A stretch of 9,035 bases of DNA. It comes from DASUFH01 sp036274645 (GTDB taxonomy: Bacteria > Acidobacteriota > Terriglobia > 20CM-2-55-15). The stretch covers positions 1-9,035 of the forward strand of contig DASUFH010000433.1 in assembly GCA_036274645.1 (NCBI GenBank). The letters are read 5' to 3'. A model generated the notes under the pieces. That model saw nothing but the letters and a program-made list of their open reading frames with translations, did not search any database and had not been told where the DNA came from. The position numbers and the translations under genes are program-made. Shown in pieces: positions 1 through 6,722 of the stretch (positions within the stretch are counted from its first letter, which is position 1; every line of letters begins with the position of its first letter).

Positions 1-1
1 G

Positions 2-118
2 AAATCGATCTGGCTTGGCCAACAACGCCTCGACGACATCAAGTTGGCCTATCAATTCTTCGTTCCCCAACTTCGTCCACCGCCTGTGCCCGGCGCCTAC
101 ACTTATGGGTCAGGGTAA
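2..118 (+). CDS. C-terminal fragment of an unidentified protein, cut by the window edge
   Basis: Frame 2 is open from the first base to a TAA at 116-118, giving 38 residues with no start inside the window. The reading has a natural composition: WLGQQRLDDIKLAYQFFVPQ, then a proline-rich stretch, then a tail ending in YTYGSG. The other two frames on this strand read as arginine- and serine-rich shadow sequence. It would end 22 bases before the end of the minus-strand DUF1552 gene, so the two genes would be convergent, which is a normal arrangement. I do not recognise the family from so short a tail. The call rests only on the open frame and plausible composition, and a chance open frame of this length in GC-rich DNA cannot be excluded. 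Confidence 0.4.
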   Translation, partial: KSIWLGQQRLDDIKLAYQFFVPQLRPPPVPGAYTYGSG

Positions 119-140
119 GACAGGCAGGCGGGGAGTCCAC

Positions 141-1496
141 TCACCCGTTCGTATCCGAAAGACGGTTGAGGCGTCCGGTACTGTCTCCCAGCTTGTCGAC
201 CGTGACGCCGGCGCGGTCCAGCATGCTGACGAGCAGGTTATTCATCGGCGTTTCCTTCGCATACCGGACATGCCGTCCCGGTCGAATGGACCCGCCGCCG
301 CTCCCGGCCAGAACGAGCGGCAGATTGTGATGGGCATGCGCGTTCCCGTCCGAGATGCTGCTGCCATAGAGGACCATCGCATTGTCGAGCAGGCTGCCTT
401 CCCCGTCGGGTGTGGACTTCAGGCGGTCCAGGAAGGTCGCCAGCAACTGCACGTGATAGGTATTGATCTTCGCGACGCGAGCAATCTTGTCGGCATTGTT
501 CTGGTGATGGGTAATTGAGTGGTGCCCATCGGAAATTCCCAGATTTCGATAGGGCCGGTTGCTGCCTTCCCGGCCCATCATCATGGAAACGACCCGCGTC
601 ACGTCTGTCTGAAAGCCCAGCACGGCCAGATCAAACATGAGTTTCGCGTGCTCGCCGTAGTCTTCAGGCGCGCCGTTCCGCGGGCGGCCGACGCCGGGAT
701 CCGGACGTGTCCGGACGGCCTCGGACTGCTGGATGCGACGCTCCGCGTCGCGAACCGCATCCATGTATTCGCCGAGCTTGCTTCGGTCGGCCGGTCCCAG
801 TCCCCCGCCGAGCCGGGCCAGATCTCCGCGGACAAAATCGAGAATGCTCTGTTGCTCGCGGAGTCGCGCATTGCGCGCGGAGGCGCTCTCGCGATCCCCG
901 GAGCCGAACAACCGTTCGAAAACGACCCGCGGATTGGTTTCCACAGGAACCGGACTGTTGGCAGTCCGCCAGGACAGGGTGTTGGAATAGGCGCAGCTGT
1001 ATCCGGAATCGCAGGCGCCCACCAGGCCCCCTTTCTCCAGACCGATCTCGAGCGACGCGACCGCCGTCGCCTTGCCGAGTTCGGCGGCCGCCGCCTGATC
1101 GGCTGAAATGCCGGCCTGAATTCCCGCGCCTTCGGTCTTCTTCGGATGCGCGCCGGTCAGCCATGTGGCGCCCGCACGCGCATGATCCCCGGGGCCGTCC
1201 CCGAGCGCCCGGCCGTTGACCTGAGCCAGTCCGGTCAACACCAGGACGTGACTGCGCAGCGGTTCCAGCGGTTTCAGGATGGGCGAAAAAACGAACGCCG
1301 AACCCTCGATGGATGGTGTCCACTGGTTGCTCGTGTCGATGATCCCGTTGGGCACATAGATAAAGCCCAGACGGACCGGCCGTTTGGCGGCCGCGCTCAG
1401 CGCAGGCGTCATGGCGTCAAGCCAGGGCAGCGCAATCGCCGCGCCCAGCCCGCGCAGCAAGGTTCTTCGTGACAGGACCTTCTTGTCGATGATCAT
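141..1496 (-). CDS. Tat-exported DUF1552 family protein
   Basis: This 451-residue protein is a full-length match to my knowledge of the DUF1552 family, whose members are usually around 430-450 residues and have no established biochemical function. The N-terminus carries a twin-arginine signal (S-R-R-T-L-L at residues 9-14), a short hydrophobic stretch to about residue 29 and an Ala-rich cleavage zone (ALSAAA, near 33-38), so it should be exported folded, perhaps with a metal or cofactor. Family-like motifs include GDGPGDHARAG (99-109), a His-rich GISDGHHSITHH (320-331) and YGSSISDGNAHAHHNLP (377-393); these histidines and aspartates could bind metal, which would fit a remote kinship with DUF1501/alkaline-phosphatase-like proteins (inference). 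The ATG at 1496 is preferred over the GTG at 1499 because a GGAGGT lies 7 bases before the ATG but only 4 before the GTG. It overlaps the stop of the DUF1592 gene by one base (TGATG), so the two are translationally coupled. Confidence 0.9.
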   Translation of the reverse strand: MIIDKKVLSRRTLLRGLGAAIALPWLDAMTPALSAAAKRPVRLGFIYVPNGIIDTSNQWTPSIEGSAFVFSPILKPLEPLRSHVLVLTGLAQVNGRALGDGPGDHARAGATWLTGAHPKKTEGAGIQAGISADQAAAAELGKATAVASLEIGLEKGGLVGACDSGYSCAYSNTLSWRTANSPVPVETNPRVVFERLFGSGDRESASARNARLREQQSILDFVRGDLARLGGGLGPADRSKLGEYMDAVRDAERRIQQSEAVRTRPDPGVGRPRNGAPEDYGEHAKLMFDLAVLGFQTDVTRVVSMMMGREGSNRPYRNLGISDGHHSITHHQNNADKIARVAKINTYHVQLLATFLDRLKSTPDGEGSLLDNAMVLYGSSISDGNAHAHHNLPLVLAGSGGGSIRPGRHVRYAKETPMNNLLVSMLDRAGVTVDKLGDSTGRLNRLSDTNG

Positions 1497-3364
1497 CACT
1501 GGGACCTCCGTCGCATTTGAAACGGCGCGCTCTTCACGATCGCCGTCACCACGGTCATCATCCGGTTCTTGTCTCGGGCCGCTTCGCGAGCGATGGCCCG
1601 CACCGCCGGCCGGTCTGCCGGCTCCAGCCCCCGCCCGATGGCGTAGGTCAGAAGCTTTTCGACGAACGTTTCCACGAATTCGTCACGTCGCGCCAGCAAC
1701 GCTTTTTTCAGTCCGGCCGGCCCATCAAGCGCCGTGCCGTCGGGAAGCTTTCCCCGGGGATCGATCTCCGCGCCACTGTCGCGCGTCCGCCAAGCGCCGA
1801 TGGCGTCGTAATTCTCCAGCGCGAAACCCAGCGGGTCCATGCGGGAATGACACGACGCGCACGTCGGATTGGCCCGATGCGCCTCCATGGCTTTGCGCAA
1901 GGGCAACGCCCCGCCATCCTGCCCCTGTGTCTTCAGATCCGGCACATCGGGCGGCGGGGGTGGCGGCGGCGCCCCGAGCAGGTTCTCCAGGATCCATTTT
2001 CCCCGCTGCACGATGGACGTCCGATTGGGGTACGACGTCACGGTCAGGACGCTCCCCTGACCCAGCAGGCCCCCGCGCGTCGGATCTTTCAGCGTCACTC
2101 GGCGAAACTCCGAGCCAAACACGCCCGCTATGCCGTAATGCCTCGCCAGCCGCTCGTTCATGAACGTGAAATTCGCGTTCAGTAGATCGACCACGCTGCG
2201 GTTCTCCGTCAGGATGGCCCGGAAGAACATCTCGCTTTCGGTTTTGAGCGCCTCCCGCAGGCTGTCGTCGAAATCGGGAAAAAGATCGGGGTCGGGCTTG
2301 ATCAGGTCCAGGTTCCGCAGGTACAGCCACTGGCCGGCAAAGTTTTCCGTCAACGCCGCGGAACGGGGATCGTCAATCATCCGGCGGATCTGCCGGTCGA
2401 GTGTGGAACCGTCTCGAAGCTCGCCCTGCTCGGCCAGATTGAGCAGTTCCGCATCCGGCAGACTGCTCCATAAGAAAAAAGACAACCGAGACGCCAGTTC
2501 CAGATCGCTGACGCGATAAACCGGCTCCCGGCCCGGCGGATCGCGCTCCACCCGGAACAGGAAGTTGGGAGACACGAGCATCGCCTGAAGAGCCAGTTCG
2601 ATGCCCGGCTCGAACGCCGGCGCCCGGCTCCGATAGAGCGCCAGCAGCGGACCGATATCCTCGGCGTTCACGGGACGCCGGTAGGCCTGGCGCGCCAGGG
2701 TCGACAGGATCGCGCTGGCGCACCGATCCGCGTCCAGATTCACTGAAGGCTGGCAAAGGAAAATCTTCGAGCGGCTCTCTTTCTTCGCTGCCGGATCGGC
2801 CACGGCCAGACGAGCGGCCGTTTCCGCCACGGCCATATAACGTTCGAACAACGCCGGAGACATCGACAGGAGGTCGGCGATGTTGTCAAAGCCGTAACCG
2901 GCATCGTCGGCGGGCAACAGAGAGCTGACGTCAATATCCACGGCCAGCAGATCGCGCAGCGCATTGTGGTATTCGGAACGGTTGAGCCGGTGAATCACCG
3001 GCCGTCCCGGATCCGGCGAATCGGCCGCCGCGCGGTCGAGGATGTCGGTAACCGTGCGCGTGAATCGCGTGACGGCAGACGCGCTCGGCCGCGGCTGGCG
3101 GCCGGCCGGCGGCATCTCCCCGGATCGCAGCTTGACCAGGACCCGCTCCCAGATCGCGCTGGCGGAAGGAGACTCTTCCGGATCCCTTCCCTCGAGCGAG
3201 AGACCACCGGTCTTCAGCCGGTCACTGTGACAGGCCACACAATATTGAGCGAGGAAGTCGCGCGGGGCGGAGTTGGCCGCCTGAATTTCGGGCCCCCGCT
3301 GAAGAAGCAGTCCGGCCAAGACGATGATGGCCGTGAGCGGGCCCGATTTCCGCATCTCGATCAT
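1496..3364 (-). CDS. DUF1592 family secreted cytochrome c-like protein (DUF1587/1592/1588/1585/1595)
   Basis: This 622-residue protein has the usual order of the planctomycete-type cytochrome family. It starts with a Sec-type signal (hydrophobic 9-21, cleavage near IQAA at 27-30). A haem-binding C-V-A-C-H follows at 42-46, with a candidate axial Met in SGEMPPAG at 81-88. Next come a DUF1587-like segment (about 123-188, HRLNRSEYHNALRDLL), a DUF1595-like segment (about 215-245, LARQAYRRPV), DUF1592 (about 253-380), DUF1588 (about 430-530) and a DUF1585 tail (about 563-620). DUF1588 contains the family's polyproline run (466-472) and a second CxxCH (502-506) followed by MDPLGFALENYD. So up to two c-type haems are expected, loaded in the periplasm. 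The family is usually paired with a DUF1552 protein, as here, and has been assumed to act in redox chemistry or breakdown of complex organic matter; no substrate is proven. The ATG at 3364 has a GAGG five bases upstream; an in-frame ATG at 3355 is an alternative. On the minus strand a TAAGAT at 3398-3403 is a possible -10, without a clear -35. Confidence 0.93.
   Translation of the reverse strand: MIEMRKSGPLTAIIVLAGLLLQRGPEIQAANSAPRDFLAQYCVACHSDRLKTGGLSLEGRDPEESPSASAIWERVLVKLRSGEMPPAGRQPRPSASAVTRFTRTVTDILDRAAADSPDPGRPVIHRLNRSEYHNALRDLLAVDIDVSSLLPADDAGYGFDNIADLLSMSPALFERYMAVAETAARLAVADPAAKKESRSKIFLCQPSVNLDADRCASAILSTLARQAYRRPVNAEDIGPLLALYRSRAPAFEPGIELALQAMLVSPNFLFRVERDPPGREPVYRVSDLELASRLSFFLWSSLPDAELLNLAEQGELRDGSTLDRQIRRMIDDPRSAALTENFAGQWLYLRNLDLIKPDPDLFPDFDDSLREALKTESEMFFRAILTENRSVVDLLNANFTFMNERLARHYGIAGVFGSEFRRVTLKDPTRGGLLGQGSVLTVTSYPNRTSIVQRGKWILENLLGAPPPPPPPDVPDLKTQGQDGGALPLRKAMEAHRANPTCASCHSRMDPLGFALENYDAIGAWRTRDSGAEIDPRGKLPDGTALDGPAGLKKALLARRDEFVETFVEKLLTYAIGRGLEPADRPAVRAIAREAARDKNRMMTVVTAIVKSAPFQMRRRSQ
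1504..1509 (-). promoter_or_regulatory. Shine-Dalgarno GGAGGT inside the upstream gene, deciding the DUF1552 start
   Basis: On the minus strand GGAGGT lies within the last codons of the DUF1592 gene. Its 7-base spacing to the ATG at 1496 is near ideal, whereas the GTG at 1499 would have only 4. A full-strength ribosome site as well as the TGATG overlap suggests the second protein is made at a level at least matching the first. Confidence 0.7.
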
Positions 3365-3465
3365 TCTGGCCTCGTATCCGCTGGCTGACGCGTTTTCATC
3401 TTACATCCCAGGCGCGCGATCAGGAACCATTTCGAGCCTCAACCCCTGCTTGAAAGCGCATTCCG

Positions 3466-3483
3466 AACCGGTTAACCTAACCG
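3466..3483. promoter_or_regulatory. Nested palindromes upstream of the STAS gene, possible operator
   Basis: Three palindromes overlap: AACCGGTT (3466-3473), GGTTAACC (3470-3477) and the 15-base CGGTTA-ACC-TAACCG (3469-3483). They end 22 bases before the STAS start codon, in the divergent region between two operons. A TTGAAA at 3450-3455 could be a -35 with a poor -10 (TAACCT, 3473-3478) lying inside the palindromes, in which case a protein bound there would block the promoter. The symmetry is directly visible; the operator role is inference. Confidence 0.3.
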
Positions 3484-3505
3484 TCGACGCAAGGAGAACC
3501 GATTC

Positions 3506-3868
3506 ATGAGCTTCAGCCTGAAGACACGCAAGGTCGACAACGTTACGGTCATTGACCTGTTCGGCAATCTTTCCATCGGCGAGCCGGTTGCGCTTTTCAA
3601 AAAGGCGATACAGGACGAGGTCGACCGTGGCGAAAGCTATTTTGTCATCAATCTCGGACAGGTTTCACATGTCGATAGTTCCGGGCTCGGCCAGTTGATC
3701 GCCACTTACGTGTCGATTCGCAAGCAGGAAGGGAACGTCGTCCTGCTGAACCTGACCGCCAGAATCAAAGACCTGCTGCAGATGACCAAACTCCTGACAG
3801 TCTTCGAATCCTTCTCAGACGAAGCGAAGGCGCTGGAGGCGGCAGGAAAACCCGGACAGAGGAAATAG
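3506..3868 (+). CDS. STAS-domain anti-sigma-factor antagonist (SpoIIAA/RsbV-like)
   Basis: The 120-residue protein is essentially one STAS domain, the usual size for the SpoIIAA/RsbV group. The opening beta strands (VTVIDLFGNLSIGEP, 13-27) and the signature VDSSGLGQLI (56-65) are clear; Ser58, directly after Asp57, is the position phosphorylated in characterised relatives. In that family the unphosphorylated antagonist binds an HATPase anti-sigma kinase and frees a sigma factor, or acts in an analogous partner switch; the phosphorylated form is inactive. It is cytoplasmic, with no signal or membrane segment. AAGGAG at 3491-3496 sits nine bases before the ATG. No kinase, PP2C phosphatase or sigma factor is encoded in the window, so it is an orphan here. 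The lipoprotein gene follows after 71 bases on the same strand without an obvious terminator, so the two may be co-transcribed. The tail after residue 108 is Lys/Ala-rich and probably disordered. Confidence 0.92.
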   Translation: MSFSLKTRKVDNVTVIDLFGNLSIGEPVALFKKAIQDEVDRGESYFVINLGQVSHVDSSGLGQLIATYVSIRKQEGNVVLLNLTARIKDLLQMTKLLTVFESFSDEAKALEAAGKPGQRK

Positions 3869-3939
3869 GCCGCGTTTCGGCCGACAAATTGCTCACTGAA
3901 CACCCGCTGCGCAGTCAGAGGTCCGAGGAGAAAAAAGCT

Positions 3940-4290
3940 ATGGCGTCCAAAAAACTGTTTGCCGCGATCCTTTTATGCCTCGCCCTTTCCGCCTGCGAGC
4001 GGATGAAGATCGGCGATGTCACCGCCGACCCTGGCCGATTCAAGGACAAAGAGATCAACGTGGCCGGCAAGGTCACGAATTTTTCGGTCGGCGTGCTGGG
4101 CCGCGGCCTGTACCAGATCGATGACGGCACCGGAAAGCTCTACGTGCTGTCGGAAAAGAACGGCGCGCCGCGCGAAGGCGCCTATGTTGGCGTGAAGGGA
4201 CGCCTGCTGCCGTCCGTCACCATTCTCGGGAAAAACTACGCCACGGTTCTCCGTGAGTCCGATCGCAAAGCCGTCAAAGCCTCCGATTAA
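3940..4290 (+). CDS. Small lipoprotein with a probable OB-fold domain
   Basis: The 116-residue product begins with a lipoprotein signal: Lys4-Lys5, a hydrophobic core, then the lipobox L-S-A-C with the lipidated Cys at residue 19, followed by Glu rather than Asp, so no inner-membrane-retention Asp is present. The mature part (about 24-108) has the alternating pattern of a five-strand OB-fold: INVAGKVTNFSVG, then YQIDDGTGKLYVLSE, then YVGVKGRLLPSVTILGKNYATVL. Similar domains occur in small bacterial proteins of unknown function and in tRNA-anti-like OB proteins; a nucleic-acid role is unlikely outside the membrane. It lacks a haem-binding His/Tyr motif of CcmE type that I can see. The start at 3940 is chosen over an in-frame ATG at 3889 because GAGGAG (3925-3930) lies nine bases before it and the signal peptide then begins correctly. 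It probably forms an operon with the STAS gene upstream. Confidence 0.8.
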   Translation: MASKKLFAAILLCLALSACERMKIGDVTADPGRFKDKEINVAGKVTNFSVGVLGRGLYQIDDGTGKLYVLSEKNGAPREGAYVGVKGRLLPSVTILGKNYATVLRESDRKAVKASD

Positions 4291-4320
4291 TCCTGAAAAA
4301 ACACCCCCAAAAAACCCCGA

Positions 4321-4344
4321 CCTCTCCCGCCCGCGCGGGAGAGG
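4321..4344. terminator. Perfect 10-bp GC-rich stem-loop with A-tracts on its left side
   Basis: CCTCTCCCGC (4321-4330), a four-base loop CCGC, and GCGGGAGAGG (4335-4344) form a perfect ten-pair stem, 30 bases after the lipoprotein stop. In the plus direction no T-run follows, so it is not a textbook terminator for that operon, though it could stop the transcript or protect its 3' end. In the minus direction the stem is followed by six T's (complement of 4309-4314) and six more (4296-4301), but the first begins six bases after the stem. It may therefore end leftward transcripts reading through from the convergent J-protein gene. Confidence 0.45.
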
Positions 4345-4378
4345 CGCCGGAGAATCTGAAAACCGCCGTCCGACAAAT

Positions 4379-4398
4379 GATCAAGCCAGTCTTTGATC
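4379..4398. repeat. Inverted repeat GATCAA-N8-TTGATC overlapping a -35 box
   Basis: GATCAA (4379-4384) and TTGATC (4393-4398) are perfect reverse complements separated by eight bases. The right half is also the -35 element of the promoter described for the gene at 4500. The spacing (14 bases centre to centre) is a little more than one helical turn, plausible for a dimeric regulator, but six-base half sites can arise by chance. Confidence 0.3.
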
Positions 4399-4421
4399 GG
4401 GAGGGACGCGCCGGTTATACT
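4393..4421 (+). promoter_or_regulatory. Sigma70-type promoter for the secreted protein at 4500
   Basis: TTGATC (4393-4398; four of six consensus bases) and TATACT (4416-4421; five of six) are separated by exactly 17 bases. Transcription would begin near 4428, giving an untranslated leader of about 70 bases before the ATG at 4500. The 209-base gap holding it otherwise contains only the stem-loop at 4321-4344 and the inverted repeat at 4379-4398. Confidence 0.6.
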
Positions 4422-4499
4422 CCGCTTTTCGTTTTCTGGTCGTGAACGTTCTTGAATAAATTCTAAAGATTCTCGGCTTGAGGTTGCGGATCAGAAATC

Positions 4500-5489
4500 A
4501 TGCGGAAATCACTTGCTCGCTTCATGAACTTCGGTTGTCGTCCAGTCGTTCGCGCCGCGCTCCTTTTCCTGGCGTTTTCGCTCTGCGCCGAGTCCGCGTG
4601 GGCAGCGGAGCCGCCCATGGACGTGCGTCGCGCGCTCGACCGCCCCATTCCACTGGAGCCCGAGGAGACCACGCTCGCCGCTTCGCGGCTGCTCCTGGCG
4701 TCCGACGAGTTCGTCAGGACATACGGCGCCATCGCGGACGCGGACGATAAATTCGGTCGCAACAACGAACTCCTCCGTGAAATCGAACGCTCCAACATCG
4801 TCCGGCCCATCGTGATCAATACCCTGACGACGCCCCCTGAGCCGATCATCCGAGTCGAAGAAAACTCAGGGTTCCACTGGAATTCCGCGTTGACCCAGTC
4901 GATCAAGATGCTGGGCGTTCAACATGCGTTCCGGATGGCTCTGAAGCCACGTGAGCGCGCGGATCTGGGGGGAGCGTTTTTCAAAGACTATTTCAAGACC
5001 GTCTCGCGCCTGCGTGGATGGGACGACGGCGACAGCATCTTCGTCAATTACGTCGGACACCCGATGATGGGCTCCACTGCGGGCTACGTCCAGATACAGA
5101 ACGACCCGCGAAGCGTGGGGCAGGAGATCAGCCTGACCCGGAGCTACTGGAAAAGCCGCCTGAGGGCATTCGGCTGGAGTTTTGCCTACAGCACGCAGTT
5201 CGAACTGGGCCCCTTCAGCGAAGCGTCTCTCGGTAATGTTGGTATCCAGCCGCGCGACGGCCACCCGCACCCGATGGCGTATGGCGACCTGGTGGTGACC
5301 CCCGTTGCAGGCGTCGCCTGGCTCGTCGGCGAAGACGCGCTCAACAAGTACGTTCTCCGGCGACTGGATCAGAAAATGAACAACCGGGCGGTCAGCGCGG
5401 TCCTGCGGAGCCTGTTGAACCCCAGCCGAACCATGGCCAACCTGCTCCGCGGGCAGGCCCCATGGATCCGCGCCGAAGCGGGACTCTAA
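4500..5489 (+). CDS. Secreted protein of unknown function, possibly outer-membrane associated
   Basis: This 329-residue protein starts with a Sec signal: Arg/Lys-rich 1-18, hydrophobic 19-29, and an A-W-A cleavage site at 33-35 leaving a mature end near AEPP. It has no lipobox. The conserved-looking core is YVGHPMMGSTAGYVQIQNDP (184-203), then SYWKSRLRAFGWSFAYS (215-231), then TQFELGPFSEASLGN (232-246), followed by VVTPVAGVAWLVGEDALNKY (265-284). Short aromatic and glycine-alternating stretches fit a membrane-embedded or barrel-like lipid-facing protein. I recall similar unnamed proteins from Acidobacteria, and the GHP-x-x-G segment recalls DUF3943; both links are tentative and no function should be assigned. 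The ATG at 4500 has only a weak ribosome site (CGGA at 4487-4490); Met9 at 4524 is an alternative that keeps the signal. It has its own promoter and ends six bases from the end of the convergent J-protein gene. Confidence 0.8.
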   Translation: MRKSLARFMNFGCRPVVRAALLFLAFSLCAESAWAAEPPMDVRRALDRPIPLEPEETTLAASRLLLASDEFVRTYGAIADADDKFGRNNELLREIERSNIVRPIVINTLTTPPEPIIRVEENSGFHWNSALTQSIKMLGVQHAFRMALKPRERADLGGAFFKDYFKTVSRLRGWDDGDSIFVNYVGHPMMGSTAGYVQIQNDPRSVGQEISLTRSYWKSRLRAFGWSFAYSTQFELGPFSEASLGNVGIQPRDGHPHPMAYGDLVVTPVAGVAWLVGEDALNKYVLRRLDQKMNNRAVSAVLRSLLNPSRTMANLLRGQAPWIRAEAGL

Positions 5490-5495
5490 GCTCCC

Positions 5496-6668
5496 TCAGA
5501 GATCCGAAAACGGGGCCGCGGGCCGGAAAAGACTGACGGCCGCGCGCACATCGTCGACCGTCTGCGCTGATTCCATCAATGCCACGGCGCGTTCGATGGC
5601 GCCGATGTAATCGTCCAGTTCCCGCGCTCTCTCGGGTCCGTTGATGGGCCGGGGAAGACCCAGATTGGAAACCATGATGGGCCGGTACCGCGGGTGAAAC
5701 AGTAGATCCCGTTGCCGCCTTTCGAGCCCTTCCACCTGTCCACGGAGAACCTCGTTGTAGACACCGAGTTTCTCGTCCGTCAGGCGTTCGAGATTCCCGC
5801 CCTCGTTCTCGATCCACTGCATTTCGAGACGAAGCAATGTGTGCAGGTCGTTCTGACGGAACGCCACGGTGAGTTCCTGCATCAGTTCCACCTTCTGTTT
5901 CTGCCGTTCGGAGTCGCGTTCAAGATCGGGATGCAGTACCCGGGCCAGCTGTTTGTAGATGTTGGCGACGCTTTTCTTGCGAAACGCTTCCGCTTCCCGG
6001 AGCTGTTCGTCTTCGGTCACGTGATGACCGGTTTCGTGACAGTGCTCCTCCATCTCCGCTTCCTTCAGCTTGCGCATACGGGCGGTGAGTTCCTCGGCCC
6101 TTGCCATGAATTCAGCTTCCGTGGAGGCGCAATCCAGCGCAGAAAAATCGGCTTCGACGCCCGCTTCGGCAAACATCTGCGCCAGGGCTTCCCGGACGGA
6201 CGCCAGCGTCTTTCGTTCACGTTCAGCGTATGGGACGCCGTAGACGGCGCTGGAGATTTCGCGGAGATCGGCGTCGTTCAGTCCCTTTTCGGTCTGCGCG
6301 ATTTCATCGAGCGCTTCCTGCACGACTTCCCTCATCTCAAAGCGTTCCTGCCTCCGGCGAAAGAACGTTTGATTGAGGTACGGCGCCAGAGCGCGCACGA
6401 GATTCTTCTGGAGAGCGGTCTTCCGGCCAAGCCGCGGGACGATTTCCGCCGCGTAGAAAGCCAGAGCCGCATCGAGACCTTCCTCTTCGTTGTCGATCGA
6501 CTCGCGCAGGAACTCCACCCTGGACAGCAGGCGCCTGAACGCTTCCTGTTCCCGTGTCAGCGGGCGATCCACCGCCGGCGTCGGAACGATGCCGTGAACG
6601 CCGGCATCGGCTCCTGCCTGCCGCCGATTGGGGTTCAGGTCGTCGCCTTTCGTCTCACGCGCCTTCAT
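5496..6668 (-). CDS. J-domain (DnaJ-like) co-chaperone family protein
   Basis: The 390-residue protein carries a recognisable J-domain core near its C-terminal third: helix II (IYKQLARVLHPD, 237-248) with the invariant His-Pro-Asp tripeptide at 246-248, and helix III (about 253-283, with LMQELTVAFRQNDLHTLLRLE). HPD stimulates the ATPase of DnaK-type Hsp70, so a role as a DnaK partner is likely; its client is unknown. A canonical helix I (the YxxLG signature) is not evident. The first 200 residues are mostly charged helices (for example 40-115 and 180-210), perhaps a client-binding or coiled-coil region. Just before the J core is a cluster HCHETGHH (209-216) that could bind a metal. There is no zinc-finger CxxCxGxG or C-terminal DnaJ domain, so this is not DnaJ itself. 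No signal peptide is seen, so it is cytoplasmic. It starts 54 bases after the aldehyde dehydrogenase gene, and its ribosome site is weak. Confidence 0.82.
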   Translation of the reverse strand: MKARETKGDDLNPNRRQAGADAGVHGIVPTPAVDRPLTREQEAFRRLLSRVEFLRESIDNEEEGLDAALAFYAAEIVPRLGRKTALQKNLVRALAPYLNQTFFRRRQERFEMREVVQEALDEIAQTEKGLNDADLREISSAVYGVPYAERERKTLASVREALAQMFAEAGVEADFSALDCASTEAEFMARAEELTARMRKLKEAEMEEHCHETGHHVTEDEQLREAEAFRKKSVANIYKQLARVLHPDLERDSERQKQKVELMQELTVAFRQNDLHTLLRLEMQWIENEGGNLERLTDEKLGVYNEVLRGQVEGLERRQRDLLFHPRYRPIMVSNLGLPRPINGPERARELDDYIGAIERAVALMESAQTVDDVRAAVSLFRPAAPFSDL

Positions 6669-6722
6669 AGACCGTTCATTATCGAGTCAGAACACCGGCG
6701 CGTCCAGAAGTTGTCGTCGGGC

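Noticed and set aside
15..1106. Plus-strand open frames over the DUF1552 gene (15-518, 519-1106)
   Set aside because: They are antisense shadows of a well-recognised gene, with arginine-, proline- and alanine-rich composition and no ribosome sites.
141..1499. GTG at 1499 as the DUF1552 start
   Set aside because: Spacing to GGAGGT is only 4 bases, against 7 for the adjacent ATG at 1496.
3868..3882. GGCCG-N5-CGGCC hairpin after the STAS gene as a terminator
   Set aside because: The stem is only five pairs and no T-run follows; it is more likely chance or a weak mRNA structure.
3889..3939. N-terminal extension of the lipoprotein from an ATG at 3889
   Set aside because: It would place 17 charged residues before the signal peptide; the ATG at 3940 has a proper ribosome site.
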